Positions 15,822-24,448 of a stretch of DNA of 64,000 nt are shown piece after piece. The position numbers and the translations under genes are program-made. How positions within the stretch are numbered: the stretch's first letter is position 1; the number at the start of each line of letters is the position of its first letter. This DNA comes from Rathayibacter sp. Leaf185 (lineage in GTDB: Bacteria; Actinomycetota; Actinomycetes; Actinomycetales; Microbacteriaceae): assembly GCF_001423885.1 (NCBI RefSeq), contig NZ_LMPP01000001.1, positions 1,093,543 through 1,157,542 on the forward strand. Reading direction: 5' to 3'. A model generated the notes under the pieces. It saw only the letters and a list, made by a program, of their open reading frames with translations. It made no database searches and had not been told where the DNA came from.

Positions 15822-17119
15822 CGGGTCGTCGCCACCTGCGCGTCGGCGACCTCTGCGGCGGCGGGTCCGGCAGCCGGCCGCGCAGCGAGCGTCTCGTGGG
15901 CCAGCCCGCGACCGCTGCGCATCGCGAGCGACAGCAGCGCGAAGGAGACCACGAAGAGCAGGACGTTGACGACGAACGATGCGAGGTAGCTGCCCGTCGC
16001 GGTGAAGAGGGCGCCGTGCACGTAGACGCCGCCCGCGTTGGCCAGCGAGCCGAGCATCAGGAGGGGCCCGAGGATCGTGCTGTACTCGCGCGCGCCGAAG
16101 GTGTTGCGGACGAGCACGACGACGGCGACGAGGTTGATCGCCTGCGCCATGCCGGCGGCGAAGCTCGAGATGCTCAGGGCGAGCTCGCCGGGGAACAGCT
16201 GGAGCCCTCCCCAGCCGGCGACCGCGATCAGGGTGAACAGGCCGACCGCGACACCGGGACGGAGATGGTCGATCGCGGCGCCCATCGCGAACTTGCCGAC
16301 GGAGGCGCCGATCAGGAGCACCGAGTAGATCGACGACGCGATCGTCAGCGAGAGCCCGGTCGCCGCCAGGTAAGTGGGCAGGTGCTGGACGAGCGACCCG
16401 GCGAACTGCAGCGCGATGCCCGCCAGGGCGAAGCAGGCGAACGGCAGGCTGCGGAAGGCGCGCCGAGCCGAGACTCCCGACATCGCGATCGACGCCGTCT
16501 CGGCCTGTCGCGCCGGATCGTGTCCGAAGGGGCGCTGCTCGCCGGTCGGGCGCAGCTTCGCGACGAAGAGAGTGAAGGGGAGGAGCACGACGAGCACGAC
16601 GATCGCCGTGACGACGTAGGCCGTCCGCCAGCCCTGCTCCGAGATGATCGACCCGATCAGAGGGCTGAACACGGCGCCGCCGACCGCGGTCATCGCTCCG
16701 GCGATGCCGGTCACGGTCCCGAGGTGCTTCTCGAACCAGTTGCCCAGCAGGATCGGCACGGGCAGCATCACGGCGACGGCCTTGGCCGCTCCGAGCACGA
16801 TGTTGGCGACGTAGAGGGTCGCGATGTCGGTCGCGGTCGCCGAGAGCAGGTACATCGCCGCCATCAGGACGACCATCGCCGAGAGGAACACCTTGAGGTT
16901 GATCCTCGTGAACAGCGGAGCCGCGACGCCGAGTGCGATCGCGCTCGCGATCCCGGAGAGCGAACTCATCAACGACACCTGCGCGAGGTCGACGCCGAGG
17001 TCTGCGCTGAGCGAGCTCCAGTAGATCGAGGCCGTGTTCAGCGTCAGCCCGAAGCCGACGAACGAGAGCACGCACGTCGTCGCGAAGATCATCCACGCGT
17101 AGTTCCGTCTGGTCGTCAT
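15818..17119 (-). CDS. MFS transporter (OFA-like)
   Basis: 433 residues, 12 transmembrane helices, with the MFS layout of two six-helix halves separated by a cytoplasmic loop (GEQRPFGHDPARQAETASI). Motifs such as WSSLSADLGVDLAQVSLMSSLSG and LGNWFEKHLGTVTGIAGAMTAVGGAVFSP resemble carboxylate-type (OFA/MCT-like) porters; quoted parts are separate segments. ATG 17119 (MTTRRNY) was chosen because GAGGTG lies upstream; an in-frame ATG 21 nt earlier is possible. Coupled to the carboxylesterase gene by a 4-nt overlap and divergent from a GntR regulator. Confidence 0.87.
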   Translation of the reverse strand: MTTRRNYAWMIFATTCVLSFVGFGLTLNTASIYWSSLSADLGVDLAQVSLMSSLSGIASAIALGVAAPLFTRINLKVFLSAMVVLMAAMYLLSATATDIATLYVANIVLGAAKAVAVMLPVPILLGNWFEKHLGTVTGIAGAMTAVGGAVFSPLIGSIISEQGWRTAYVVTAIVVLVVLLPFTLFVAKLRPTGEQRPFGHDPARQAETASIAMSGVSARRAFRSLPFACFALAGIALQFAGSLVQHLPTYLAATGLSLTIASSIYSVLLIGASVGKFAMGAAIDHLRPGVAVGLFTLIAVAGWGGLQLFPGELALSISSFAAGMAQAINLVAVVVLVRNTFGAREYSTILGPLLMLGSLANAGGVYVHGALFTATGSYLASFVVNVLLFVVSFALLSLAMRSGRGLAHETLAARPAAGPAAAEVADAQVATTR

Positions 17120-17200
17120 GGTCGGGCACCTCATCCTCATCGATCGGTCGATCGGCGTCCTCGCCTGATCCGGACCGGCTCTCGAGCGGCCCGTGAGCGA

Positions 17201-17230
17201 TTGTACACACTGCGTACAGTGCGTACAGAG
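17201..17230. promoter_or_regulatory. Candidate GntR operator region
   Basis: TTGTACACACTGCGTACAGT continuing to GCGTACAGAG has three GTAC half-sites about 12 bp apart and an inverted repeat CACTG/CAGTG around CGTA. It lies between the MFS gene and the divergent FCD-type GntR gene. FadR-like regulators typically bind GT-AC palindromes (family knowledge), so it probably regulates both directions. Confidence 0.5.
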
Positions 17231-17298
17231 TCCGCAGTAGACGCGGTCAACCCGCGGATCGCCCTACACTCGGAGGGTTCCGCAGCCGAAGGAGTGCC

Positions 17299-17931
17299 GT
17301 GACCCCCGACGTCATCGCCGATCGAATCGCTCAGGACATCCGCGACTGCACGTTTCCCAGTGGGGCACAGCTCGTCCAGGAGGAGATCGCGAAGAAGTAC
17401 GGCGTCAGCCGGAATCCGGTGCGGGAGGCTCTGAGGCTGCTCGAGGCGCGCGGCCTGGTGACGATCAGAGGCGGCGGCGGCGCGACGGTCCGCGTCCTCT
17501 CCGAGGGCGATCTGGTCGAGCTGTACGCACTCCGCACCGCGCTCGAGCCCCTCATCGCCGAGCCGGTCGTCGACGGCGCGACCTCGCGAGCCGTCCTCCG
17601 CCTCCGCCGGCTGACCGACAGCATGGAGCACGAGACCGACCAGCGCACCTGGATGAACCTGAACTTCGAGTTCCACGAGGCGCTCTACGAGCTCGCCGAC
17701 CGACCGCGGACCACCGAGATCCTCAGCTCGCTGCTCTCAGCCGCCCAGCCCTACTCGCGGCGCAACATCGGCGAGCTCGGTGGCCGCGCCCAGGCCGACG
17801 ACGACCACCGCGCGATGGTGGACGCGATCGAGGCGCGCGACGCGACGGGGCTCGGCGACGCGATCCGCCGCCACCTGACCTCGGCCGAGCAGCGCCTCGA
17901 GGACGACTTCACCCGGGACGCCTCCGCCTGA
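17299..17931 (+). CDS. GntR family (FadR/FCD type) regulator
   Basis: 210 residues. The winged HTH (about 5-65) contains IAQDIRDCTFPSGAQLVQEE, YGVSRNPVREALRLLEARG and GLVTIRGGGGATV. The all-helical FCD effector domain follows (LYALRTALEPLIAEPVV, NLNFEFHEALYELAD, DDDHRAMVDAIEARDA) with Asp/His residues that usually bind a metal and a carboxylate ligand. GTG start preceded by AAGGAG. It is divergent from the MFS-esterase operon and is its likely repressor, with an organic-acid-like inducer inferred from the FCD domain. Confidence 0.9.
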   Translation: MTPDVIADRIAQDIRDCTFPSGAQLVQEEIAKKYGVSRNPVREALRLLEARGLVTIRGGGGATVRVLSEGDLVELYALRTALEPLIAEPVVDGATSRAVLRLRRLTDSMEHETDQRTWMNLNFEFHEALYELADRPRTTEILSSLLSAAQPYSRRNIGELGGRAQADDDHRAMVDAIEARDATGLGDAIRRHLTSAEQRLEDDFTRDASA

Positions 17932-18231
17932 TCCGCGGACCGGTGCCGGGACGGTGTCCGTTCAGCCTCTCCCCAGCAGCCTTCGCAAACCGGATAGCTG
18001 CTTCCGGCCCCCGAGCAGGGGGGCATACGTTCTCACCACGGCCGGACGACCAGCCGGCCACCCTGCTCCCCGCGACCGCCCGGCACGCGGCATCGGGAGC
18101 ACCGCCGCCCGCATCCCGGGCGCCTCACGAGGCCGGCGCATCCGGCCCGCTCAGCCTCACGACCGGCACCCGCCGGCACCCCCAGTCGCGGAAGATCCCG
18201 CGGCGTCCCTCACAGAACGGCGGCTCCGCAC
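17932..18231. other. Intergenic region with possible promoter and long leader
   Basis: No gene recognised. A small CCCCC/GGGGG hairpin at about 18008-18022 is followed by TACGTT (18026-18031), which fits a -10 box. If it is the promoter of the following DUF7882 gene, that mRNA would have a leader of nearly 200 nt. No riboswitch motif was recognised. Confidence 0.35.
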
Positions 18232-18567
18232 ATGGGCGCACTCCTCTACGGCACTCCTGCCACCTCGCACGACATCGACGACCGCGCGCTCGCGCACCTC
18301 CAGATCGTCATGGTCAACAAGTTCCGCCGCAACGAGGCCTTCGCCTTCCAGCTCGACGCCTCGAGCGCGCACGGGACCGGCCGCCAGACCATCTGGCTGC
18401 ACCCCTCGATCCCGCTCCAGTTCTCGTTCAACGGCAGCCGCATGCCGTCGATCAACCCCGAGTGGGTCCGCGCGCTGATGGACGAGGCCAACAGCGGCCG
18501 AGGCCTGCGCATCCTCCCCGAGCCCGCGCTGAAGCCCGAGACCGTCGGGCTGACCCACGCCGCATGA
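18232..18567 (+). CDS. DUF7882-type small protein, copy 1
   Basis: 111 residues of a small family that also occurs twice at the right end of this window. Shared pattern: MG-L-YG start, DRALAHLQIV, a basic KFRRNEAFAF-type stretch, IWLHPSIPLQFSF, a second SINPEWVRALMDEA motif and a GLRILPEPA ending. Single-domain, cytoplasmic, probably beta-rich. Similar Microbacteriaceae proteins have sometimes been labelled 'ATP-dependent DNA ligase', but no ligase motif (KxDG) is visible. Function unknown. Followed 56 nt later by an unrelated small gene. Confidence 0.8.
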   Translation: MGALLYGTPATSHDIDDRALAHLQIVMVNKFRRNEAFAFQLDASSAHGTGRQTIWLHPSIPLQFSFNGSRMPSINPEWVRALMDEANSGRGLRILPEPALKPETVGLTHAA

Positions 18568-18622
18568 CAGCGATCCCCTCGGTGCGAGTCATCAGGGGGG
18601 CGGCGAGTCGGACGGGGACACG

Positions 18623-18985
18623 ATGACGCGCACGAAGGAACGATCCCGGAGCGGGAGCGACCAGGCTCCCGACTTCCTGGAGCTCGGCGGGTACGACCAC
18701 GCGACGCCGAGCTTCGAATGCTCGACGACCCGCGGAGGCGTCGCCGGCGGCCTGAGCGTCACCGACGGACGCCTGGTGCTCACCCGCGTCGGCTCGACGA
18801 TGAGCTTCCGTGCCCGCGATGTGCTCGGCTGGTGGGACACCTCCTCCGGCACCACGTTCTCGCTCGCGATCGAGACCGGCGCGCGGCACACGCTCGTGCT
18901 GCTGTCCGAGTTCCGCGGAGCCACCGTGCACGCGATGACGCGGGCGTTCGGCCCTCGCCGACCGCTGGATGGTTTATCCGCTTAA
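18623..18985 (+). CDS. Hypothetical protein (120 aa)
   Basis: Not recognised. A soluble protein with no signal peptide or membrane segment, a basic N-terminus (MTRTKERSRSG) and a beta-rich middle (LSVTDGRLVLTRVGSTMSF, GTTFSLAIETGARHTLVLL). Codon use matches neighbouring genes. GGACACG precedes the ATG, a weak ribosome site. It lies in line with the DUF7882 gene and may be co-transcribed. The gene call is moderately safe; function is open. Confidence 0.55.
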   Translation: MTRTKERSRSGSDQAPDFLELGGYDHATPSFECSTTRGGVAGGLSVTDGRLVLTRVGSTMSFRARDVLGWWDTSSGTTFSLAIETGARHTLVLLSEFRGATVHAMTRAFGPRRPLDGLSA

Positions 18986-19044
18986 CGAACTGCGTCGTTC
19001 CGACTCTCGACCTCTCGCGGCGCTGCGTGAGATTCTGATCCGCG

Positions 19045-19998
19045 ATGGACGGTAGGAACGGCGACGTCATCCGCTCGGAGATCGCGGGGCGGGACATCGA
19101 GGACGCACGAGCGCTGTTCGAGGACGTCTACAACGGCCACCGCTTCGTCGTCGAGCCGAGCGCCGACTTCTCCTACCGCTACACCGCGGTCGGCGATTCG
19201 GACGTCACCCTGCGTGGGAGTCACTTCGCCGGCTCGGTGAAGGGCCGCGTCCAGACCGAGGGCGAGTACGTCGTCGCCTGGCTCACCGCCGGCGAGGGGG
19301 TCAGCGACCTCGACGGCGACCCGATGCGCATGCTCTCCGGGCAGCCCACCGTCTGGGCCAACGACCGCCCGGCGGCCTTCGAGGTGCACGACTACCGCCA
19401 GAACCTCATCCACTTCAACGGCTCCTACCTCGAGCGCATCGCCGACGAGGTCGAGGGCAGCGGAGGGGGCTCTCTGCTCTTCGACACCACGTCGCGCCCC
19501 GAGGGCGAGAAGCTGCGCCGCTGGTCGGCCACCGTCGCGACGGTCGCCCGCGTCATCTACGACGCCGACAGCTCCGCGCTCCTCCGGCAGGAGGCGAACC
19601 GCGCTGTCGCCGTCGCGCTCCTCGACACGTTCCCGCACGAGGCGCTCAGCGCGCCCGGCGACCTGCTCGTGCCCCGCAGCGGGCGCCTGCGACAGGCGGT
19701 CGAGTTCATGTACGCGAACGCGCACCTGCCGCTGCGCACCGAGGCCGTCGCGGAGGCGGCGGGCGTCAGCCTGCGCACCCTGCAGTCCGAGTTCCGCCGC
19801 GAGTTCGGCTTCACCGCGGTCGACTACCTGCGCCGCATCCGCCTCGACGCCGTCCGCAAGGAGCTGCGCGCCGGCGACTCCGGAGTGGTCAGCGTCTCGG
19901 AGGTCGCACGCCGCTGGGGCTTCGCGCACCTGGGCCGCTTCTCGGCGACCTACGCGCACCGCTTCGGGGAGCGGCCGAGCACGACACTCGAGTCGTAG
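19045..19998 (+). CDS. AraC family transcriptional regulator
   Basis: 317 residues. An N-terminal cupin-like sensor domain resembling AraC-binding-like domains (EYVVAWLTAGEGVSDLDGDP, NLIHFNGSYLERIADEV) is followed by a C-terminal double HTH at about 215-315: LPLRTEAVAEAAGVSLRTLQ, FRREFGFTAVDYLRRIRLDAV and VSEVARRWGFAHLGRFSATY. This N-terminal type is seen in activators of catabolic genes. No obvious target gene adjoins it, and the next gene is convergent. The ATG is preceded by a TNTGATCCGCG stretch with no strong ribosome site. Confidence 0.88.
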   Translation: MDGRNGDVIRSEIAGRDIEDARALFEDVYNGHRFVVEPSADFSYRYTAVGDSDVTLRGSHFAGSVKGRVQTEGEYVVAWLTAGEGVSDLDGDPMRMLSGQPTVWANDRPAAFEVHDYRQNLIHFNGSYLERIADEVEGSGGGSLLFDTTSRPEGEKLRRWSATVATVARVIYDADSSALLRQEANRAVAVALLDTFPHEALSAPGDLLVPRSGRLRQAVEFMYANAHLPLRTEAVAEAAGVSLRTLQSEFRREFGFTAVDYLRRIRLDAVRKELRAGDSGVVSVSEVARRWGFAHLGRFSATYAHRFGERPSTTLES

Positions 19999-20062
19999 CG
20001 GCTCACAACTGAGGCTGAGCACACGAAACGGCGGAATCCGCACGTGTTCCGGCGTTCCGGCC

Positions 20063-20536
20063 TCACTCGAGCAGCCGTTGCCTCCGCGCCTCGACCGGTT
20101 CCAGCACCTCGGTCGCCGTCCCGCGTTCGAGGACGATGTCGACCTGGATCGGCAGGTCGGCGTCGAGCCCGCTCGGGGTGTCGAACACGTAGCTCCAGAG
20201 CGCGGCGTCCTCCGTGCAGCCCTGCGTTCCGGGCACGTGCTGCGTCTCGATGCGCAGGTGGTCGACCGCGGTGACCTCGAGCGCGGCCGGCGCCAGGGGG
20301 CAGTTGCCACTGGCGGTGATCGTCAGCTCGAAGCCCGTGCCGTCCTCGAGCCAGCGCGCCCGGCTCTCCATGTACGCCTCCACGGCGCCCCGATAGAAGG
20401 AGCGGTAGACGGCGCCTTCCGGGGCGGGCTCCGTCTCGCCGAACGTCGGCAGCGTCGGCGCCTCGGCGCGCGCGCAGCCGAGCATCGTCAGTCCGACTCC
20501 GCAGAGACCGGCCAGGATCACCGCACGCCCCCGCAT
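20063..20536 (-). CDS. Hypothetical lipoprotein
   Basis: 157 residues with a signal peptide and lipobox MLGCA (Cys at about 20), then a soluble domain with cysteines in ASGNCPLAP and TQGCTEDA that may form a disulphide. No family recognised. The ATG at 20536 follows a TAGGCT box by 7 nt, which fits a leaderless transcript. Anchored outside the membrane. Convergent with the AraC gene; the short gap between them shows only weak hairpins. Confidence 0.72.
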   Translation of the reverse strand: MRGRAVILAGLCGVGLTMLGCARAEAPTLPTFGETEPAPEGAVYRSFYRGAVEAYMESRARWLEDGTGFELTITASGNCPLAPAALEVTAVDHLRIETQHVPGTQGCTEDAALWSYVFDTPSGLDADLPIQVDIVLERGTATEVLEPVEARRQRLLE

Positions 20537-20930
20537 GCACGCCAGCCTAGGCTGCGGGCTCCTGACGAGCCGCGTCGTCCGCGCTGCCGCCGCCGACGAC
20601 TCCTGCGTGAAGCCGGCCAGCGCCGAGGTGATCGATGCACAACCGGCCTCCTTCTCTCGGGAGCTGGGCCGTGCCGAGCGAGGTGGACCCGAGTGTCGGG
20701 GAACGTGGAGCGTGGAATCGAGCCGGGGGTGAATCCCGGGAAGAGGAACGACGATCTCCAAGTGGTCGTGCATGAATTCACCCTCCGACCGGCCCGGGCG
20801 ACTCGACCGTCGTCGAGAGTCGACGGACACCTCTCTGCTCCGGCTTCGCTGCAACCGCAGCGGCAGAGGGCGAACTCGATTGCAAGCCCCTCAACTGGGA
20901 GTACTGACGAACGCACTGCTCCTGGTGTAG
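20537..20930. other. Divergent intergenic region with palindrome
   Basis: No gene recognised. A perfect 12-bp palindrome CAGCCTAGGCTG (20543-20554) contains the TAGGCT box that probably serves the lipoprotein gene. The rest has mixed composition, slightly lower in GC than coding DNA, and could hold the promoter of the LuxR-type gene. Confidence 0.4.
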
Positions 20931-22499
20931 GTGGCCCCTGCGGGTGACACTTGGCGGGTGCACCTGGGTGACCGATCCTCGATAGCGGCCCGGTTGCAGC
21001 GCGCAGCGTCGAGTGCGGACTGGGACGACGCCCTCTCGCTGATCGACCACGGCTGGGTCCGGCTGCTCCAGGGTTCGCCTCGGGAGCTGCTGACGGTTCT
21101 CGACCGGATGCCGGGTGCGGTCCTGAGCGGCAGGCCCCGGCTGCGGCTCGCCCGCGAGCATCTCGCGCGACTGCTCGAGGGCGAGGCCCACGCGTCCACC
21201 TACCGCCTCATCATCGACGCCTCCGTGCCGACGGACAGCTCCGATCAGCTCGCCCTGCTCACCGCACGGATCGCCGCCGCTCGTTCCGCCGGCGCGGACG
21301 TCGCAGCACTGGTCGCTGCTGCCCACGAGCTGCGCGGGCGGCAGCCGGTCGAGTCGACGCCCACGCTCGCGGCCGCCCTGCCCGAGATGCACTACCAGTG
21401 GGGCCTCGCGCTCGAGCGCTCCGGGGACTTCGACGGAGCACTGCTCGACTACGTCGAGAGCTTCGACTGGGCTGTGACCGTCGGACACCGGATGATGCAG
21501 CGCGCCTCCGCCGGCGCCATCGCCTACCTCCACGCCCTCCACGGCCGCATCGTGACCGCGCAGACCTGGATCGACAAGCTCCCCACCCCCCGACCGGAGG
21601 ACTGGTGGGAGCCGGACTTCTCCACCCAGGCGCGTCTCGCGGAGTCCCTCATCCGCTCAGCGCACCTCGACGTCACCTCCGACGAGGACCTGCGGGAGGA
21701 CATCAGCGCGAACGAGCTGATCAAGCACTGGGCCCCCTACTTCCTCGTCCGCGCGATCGCCGTCCGAGACGCTCGCGCCACACGCCGGCTCCGCACCGAG
21801 CTCGACACCTTCGTGGCGACTCTGCCCGCCGGGCAGAGGAAGGACCCGGTCAACGCCGCACTGGTCGACATCGCGAGACTGCTGTTCGCCGTTCGAGTGC
21901 GAGAACTCGGACGCACGGACTCGCTCGACCGGCCCCTCGCGACCGCGCACCTCCTTCGCCAGGTCCCCGCCGTGATCCGTGCTCTCGGGCTCGCCCATGC
22001 CGGCAGGAGTCGCACCGCACTCCAGATCGCCGCACCGCTGCTCCACGTCGACCGCTCCCGCCCGCAAGTGGTCGTGCCCGCCCTGCTCGCGACTGCGATC
22101 GCCACCGACGACCCCGCCCGCCGCAGCGACCTGCTCCTCGAAGCCGTCACGATCGGTCATGCTCACCGGTACTTCACCACCTTCGCGATCCTCCCGGCGG
22201 ATCTCCGCCTCGAGGCGGCACTCCTTCTCGCGGCTCTCGGGGAGACCGCCATCGCCGAGCGCCTCACCGTCGCCGCGGACGAGCCCCGACGCTCGCTGCC
22301 CGACTCGCTGACCGCACGCGAGCGCATCGTCGCGGAGCACGCGGCCGACGGCGAGAGCAGCGCCGAGATCGCGGCCTCGCTCTCCGTCAGCGTCAACACC
22401 GTGAAGACCCAGCTGCGCACCGTCTACCGCAAGCTCGGCATCACCTCCCGCACCGAGCTCCGCCACCTCCACCACGTCGCCGAGTCCGAGCGATCCTGA
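20931..22499 (+). CDS. LuxR-type HTH regulator with long helical repeat domain
   Basis: 522 residues. The first 440 are alpha-helical, TPR-like (repeated patterns such as WGLALERSGDFDGALLDYVE), as in the C-terminal parts of MalT/LAL regulators, but the P-loop ATPase domain of full LAL proteins is absent. The C-terminus is a LuxR HTH: LTARERIVAEHAADGESSAE and LSVSVNTVKTQLRTVYRKLG. It is therefore a short MalT-like regulator or the C-terminal half of a former LAL protein. GTG 20931 has no good ribosome site and in-frame GTG codons follow within 30 nt, so the start is uncertain. Confidence 0.8.
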   Translation: MAPAGDTWRVHLGDRSSIAARLQRAASSADWDDALSLIDHGWVRLLQGSPRELLTVLDRMPGAVLSGRPRLRLAREHLARLLEGEAHASTYRLIIDASVPTDSSDQLALLTARIAAARSAGADVAALVAAAHELRGRQPVESTPTLAAALPEMHYQWGLALERSGDFDGALLDYVESFDWAVTVGHRMMQRASAGAIAYLHALHGRIVTAQTWIDKLPTPRPEDWWEPDFSTQARLAESLIRSAHLDVTSDEDLREDISANELIKHWAPYFLVRAIAVRDARATRRLRTELDTFVATLPAGQRKDPVNAALVDIARLLFAVRVRELGRTDSLDRPLATAHLLRQVPAVIRALGLAHAGRSRTALQIAAPLLHVDRSRPQVVVPALLATAIATDDPARRSDLLLEAVTIGHAHRYFTTFAILPADLRLEAALLLAALGETAIAERLTVAADEPRRSLPDSLTARERIVAEHAADGESSAEIAASLSVSVNTVKTQLRTVYRKLGITSRTELRHLHHVAESERS

Positions 22500-22619
22500 G
22501 CGGGGCGTGCAGAGGCGGACGACACCGTCGATCAGCCTGAGGACGACTCCGGCGTGGCCCGCGCCGTCCCGTTAGCCTCGAAGCGGGGCACCGCTGCTCC
22601 GGGCATCGGGGGATGACAG

Positions 22620-23168
22620 ATGACGACCGAATTCCTGCGGGACGGGCTCTTCGTGACGGCCTGGTTCGGGTTGATGACGTGCGTGTGGCTCGGGTGGGCT
22701 CAGGAGGCGCCGCCGAAGCGGGCGCCGGCGCTGCTCGGGATCGGCAGCGTGATCGGCATCGCCGCGGCGGTCGGAGGCGGGCTCCTGGTCTGGCGCTCGT
22801 GGGACACGCCCTCGGCGCTCGACGGGCAGTACGCCTGGTTCGGGGTGCTCGTGGCCGCCGAGGTGGTGCTCGCGGGCGTCGCCTGCGCGATCCTCGCCGC
22901 GCGAGGGCTGAAGCGCTGGTTCGCCGCCGGAGTCGCGGTGGTCGTCGCGGCGCACTTCGTGCCGCTGGGCGTGATGCTCCGGGATCCGGCGCTCGTCGTG
23001 TTCGGGGTCGTTCAACTCGCCCTGGTGGTGGCCGCGGTGATCGTCGCGCGGCGCCGAGGGGCGACGCCGAGCTTCGCGATCGGCGTGACGATGGGCACGA
23101 GCCTCCTGCTCGCGGCGCTCGTCTCGGCCGTGCGGTGGGTGCCTGCCGGACTGGAGGGTGCGCTCTAA
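22620..23168 (+). CDS. Hypothetical membrane protein (six helices)
   Basis: 182 residues, almost entirely hydrophobic, with about six transmembrane segments: a first helix FVTAWFGLMTCVWLGW, a second ALLGIGSVIGIAAAVGGGLL, then GVLVAAEVVLAGVACAIL, AGVAVVVAAHFVPLGVML, VVQLALVVAAVIVARR and a last TSLLLAALVSAV. It resembles uncharacterised actinobacterial integral membrane proteins. No charged active-site cluster is visible. TTAGCCT upstream may be the -10 box. Its stop overlaps the stop of the convergent DinB gene by 4 nt. Confidence 0.75.
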   Translation: MTTEFLRDGLFVTAWFGLMTCVWLGWAQEAPPKRAPALLGIGSVIGIAAAVGGGLLVWRSWDTPSALDGQYAWFGVLVAAEVVLAGVACAILAARGLKRWFAAGVAVVVAAHFVPLGVMLRDPALVVFGVVQLALVVAAVIVARRRGATPSFAIGVTMGTSLLLAALVSAVRWVPAGLEGAL

Positions 23169-23767
23169 GCCGCGTCGCGCGCCACAGCCTCGAGCCGGGC
23201 GACGTAGGCGGCCCACCACTCCGCGGGGACCTCCGGCAGGTTGTCACCAGGCGTCCGGAGGCCGACGCCACCGTCGATCAGCTCGCGGACGATGTCGGCG
23301 TGACCCGCGTGCCGGTGCGTCTCGACGGTGATGTGCACGAGGATCCGGTGCAGCGTCACGTCGCGGTTCGTCCACCAGGGCACGAAGCCGGGGGCGCCGA
23401 GGGGGAGGGGGGCCACGGTGGCGTCGGAGTGCGCCCAGACCCGCCGGTACTGCGCGATCACGGCGTCGCGCGACTCGTCGGCGGTGGCCCACATGTCGGA
23501 GTTGGGCTCCGACTCGTCCTCCATCCACGGCATCGGCTCCGGGAACGGGCGGCCGAACGTGGCGCCGAGGTAGCCGGCCTCGGTCCCGGCGACGTGCTTG
23601 ACCAGCCCGAGCAGGTTGGTGCCCGTGGGGACGAGCGGCCGCCGCACGTCGTACTCCGAGAGGCCGTCGAGCTTGCCGAGCAGCGCCTCGCGCCCCTCCT
23701 GCAGGTAGCGGAGGAGGGTCTGCTTCGGGTCGTTCAGGTCAGAGGTGTTCAGGTCGGAGGCATCCAT
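23165..23767 (-). CDS. DinB family protein (DUF664-like)
   Basis: 200 residues with the DinB/YfiT four-helix bundle pattern: TLLRYLQEGREALLGKLDGL, LLGLVKHVAGTEAGYLG and ILVHITVETHRHAGHADIVR. The histidines of KHVAGTE and HITVETHRHAGH are the usual metal triad. Members are metal-dependent enzymes or bacillithiol/mycothiol-dependent transferases. Close homologues are mycothiol-type (family inference). Cytoplasmic, single gene. Convergent with a membrane protein and divergent from the DUF1801 gene 109 bp away. Confidence 0.87.
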   Translation of the reverse strand: MDASDLNTSDLNDPKQTLLRYLQEGREALLGKLDGLSEYDVRRPLVPTGTNLLGLVKHVAGTEAGYLGATFGRPFPEPMPWMEDESEPNSDMWATADESRDAVIAQYRRVWAHSDATVAPLPLGAPGFVPWWTNRDVTLHRILVHITVETHRHAGHADIVRELIDGGVGLRTPGDNLPEVPAEWWAAYVARLEAVARDAA

Positions 23768-23876
23768 CGCCCCAGCCTGGACCCTCCGCCGACCGGGACG
23801 CCAGGGCCGAGCAGGAACGGAGAAGCGGGCGCGGGCGCTCAGCCCCTACCGTGGGGGCACGACGAGAGGACAGCAG

Positions 23877-24323
23877 ATGAGCACCGACGAGAAGGGCGGG
23901 TTCTCCGCCGAGGAGAAGGCCGCGATGAAGGCCCGCGCGGCCGAGCTGAAGGCGGAGGCGCGGCGCGGCAGGGCGGCGGACAAGGCGGCCGCCGACCGCG
24001 CGACGATGTTCGACAAGATCGCGGAGATGCCCGAGCCCGACCGTGCGCTGGCCGAGCGCCTCCACGAGCTCGTGACGGAGGCGGCGCCCGCGCTGCTGCC
24101 GAAGCTGTACTACGGGCAGCCCGGCTGGGCGAAGGACGGCCGGATCGTCGTGTTCTTCCGCAGCGGCCTGGTCGACAAGGCGCGCTACTCGACGATCGGC
24201 TTCAGCGTCGACGCGCAGCTCGACGAGCCGGGCGGCCTCTGGCCGACGTCGTACGCACTCGACCACCTCGATGACGCGGGAGCGGCGCGGCTCGCCGAGC
24301 TGGTGGCGCGCGCCGCGCGCTGA
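23877..24323 (+). CDS. DUF1801 (YdhG-like) domain protein
   Basis: 148 residues: an N-terminal charged helical stretch (SAEEKAAMKARAAELKAEA) followed by a DUF1801/YdhG fold with PKLYYGQPGWAKDGRIVVFF and STIGFSVDAQLDEPGGLWPTSYAL. The domain resembles frataxin-like and iron-chaperone-like proteins, but its role is unknown. ATG 23877 has GAGAGGA at the right distance; an in-frame ATG at 23745 would overlap the DinB gene. A long palindrome follows the stop. Confidence 0.82.
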   Translation: MSTDEKGGFSAEEKAAMKARAAELKAEARRGRAADKAAADRATMFDKIAEMPEPDRALAERLHELVTEAAPALLPKLYYGQPGWAKDGRIVVFFRSGLVDKARYSTIGFSVDAQLDEPGGLWPTSYALDHLDDAGAARLAELVARAAR

Positions 24324-24361
24324 CGCCGTCGCAGGGGACGGATGTCCGAGGGAGATGCTGC

Positions 24362-24433
24362 GCGCAACGTCAGCTGAGACGGCCTCTCGCGCACCATCGT
24401 GCGCGACGAGTGATCTCAGCTGACGTTGTGCGC
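24362..24433. repeat. 72-nt palindrome between convergent genes
   Basis: AACGTCAGCTGAGA (24366-24379) pairs with TCTCAGCTGACGTT (24414-24427). Both arms continue outward with GCGC blocks, and a nested hairpin TCGCGCAC-CATC-GTGCGCGA (24387-24406) fills the centre. It sits between the DUF1801 and GH3 stops. It is too long and structured for a simple terminator; a REP-like element or bidirectional terminator is likely. Confidence 0.65.
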
Positions 24434-24448
24434 GAGAGCGGCACCACG

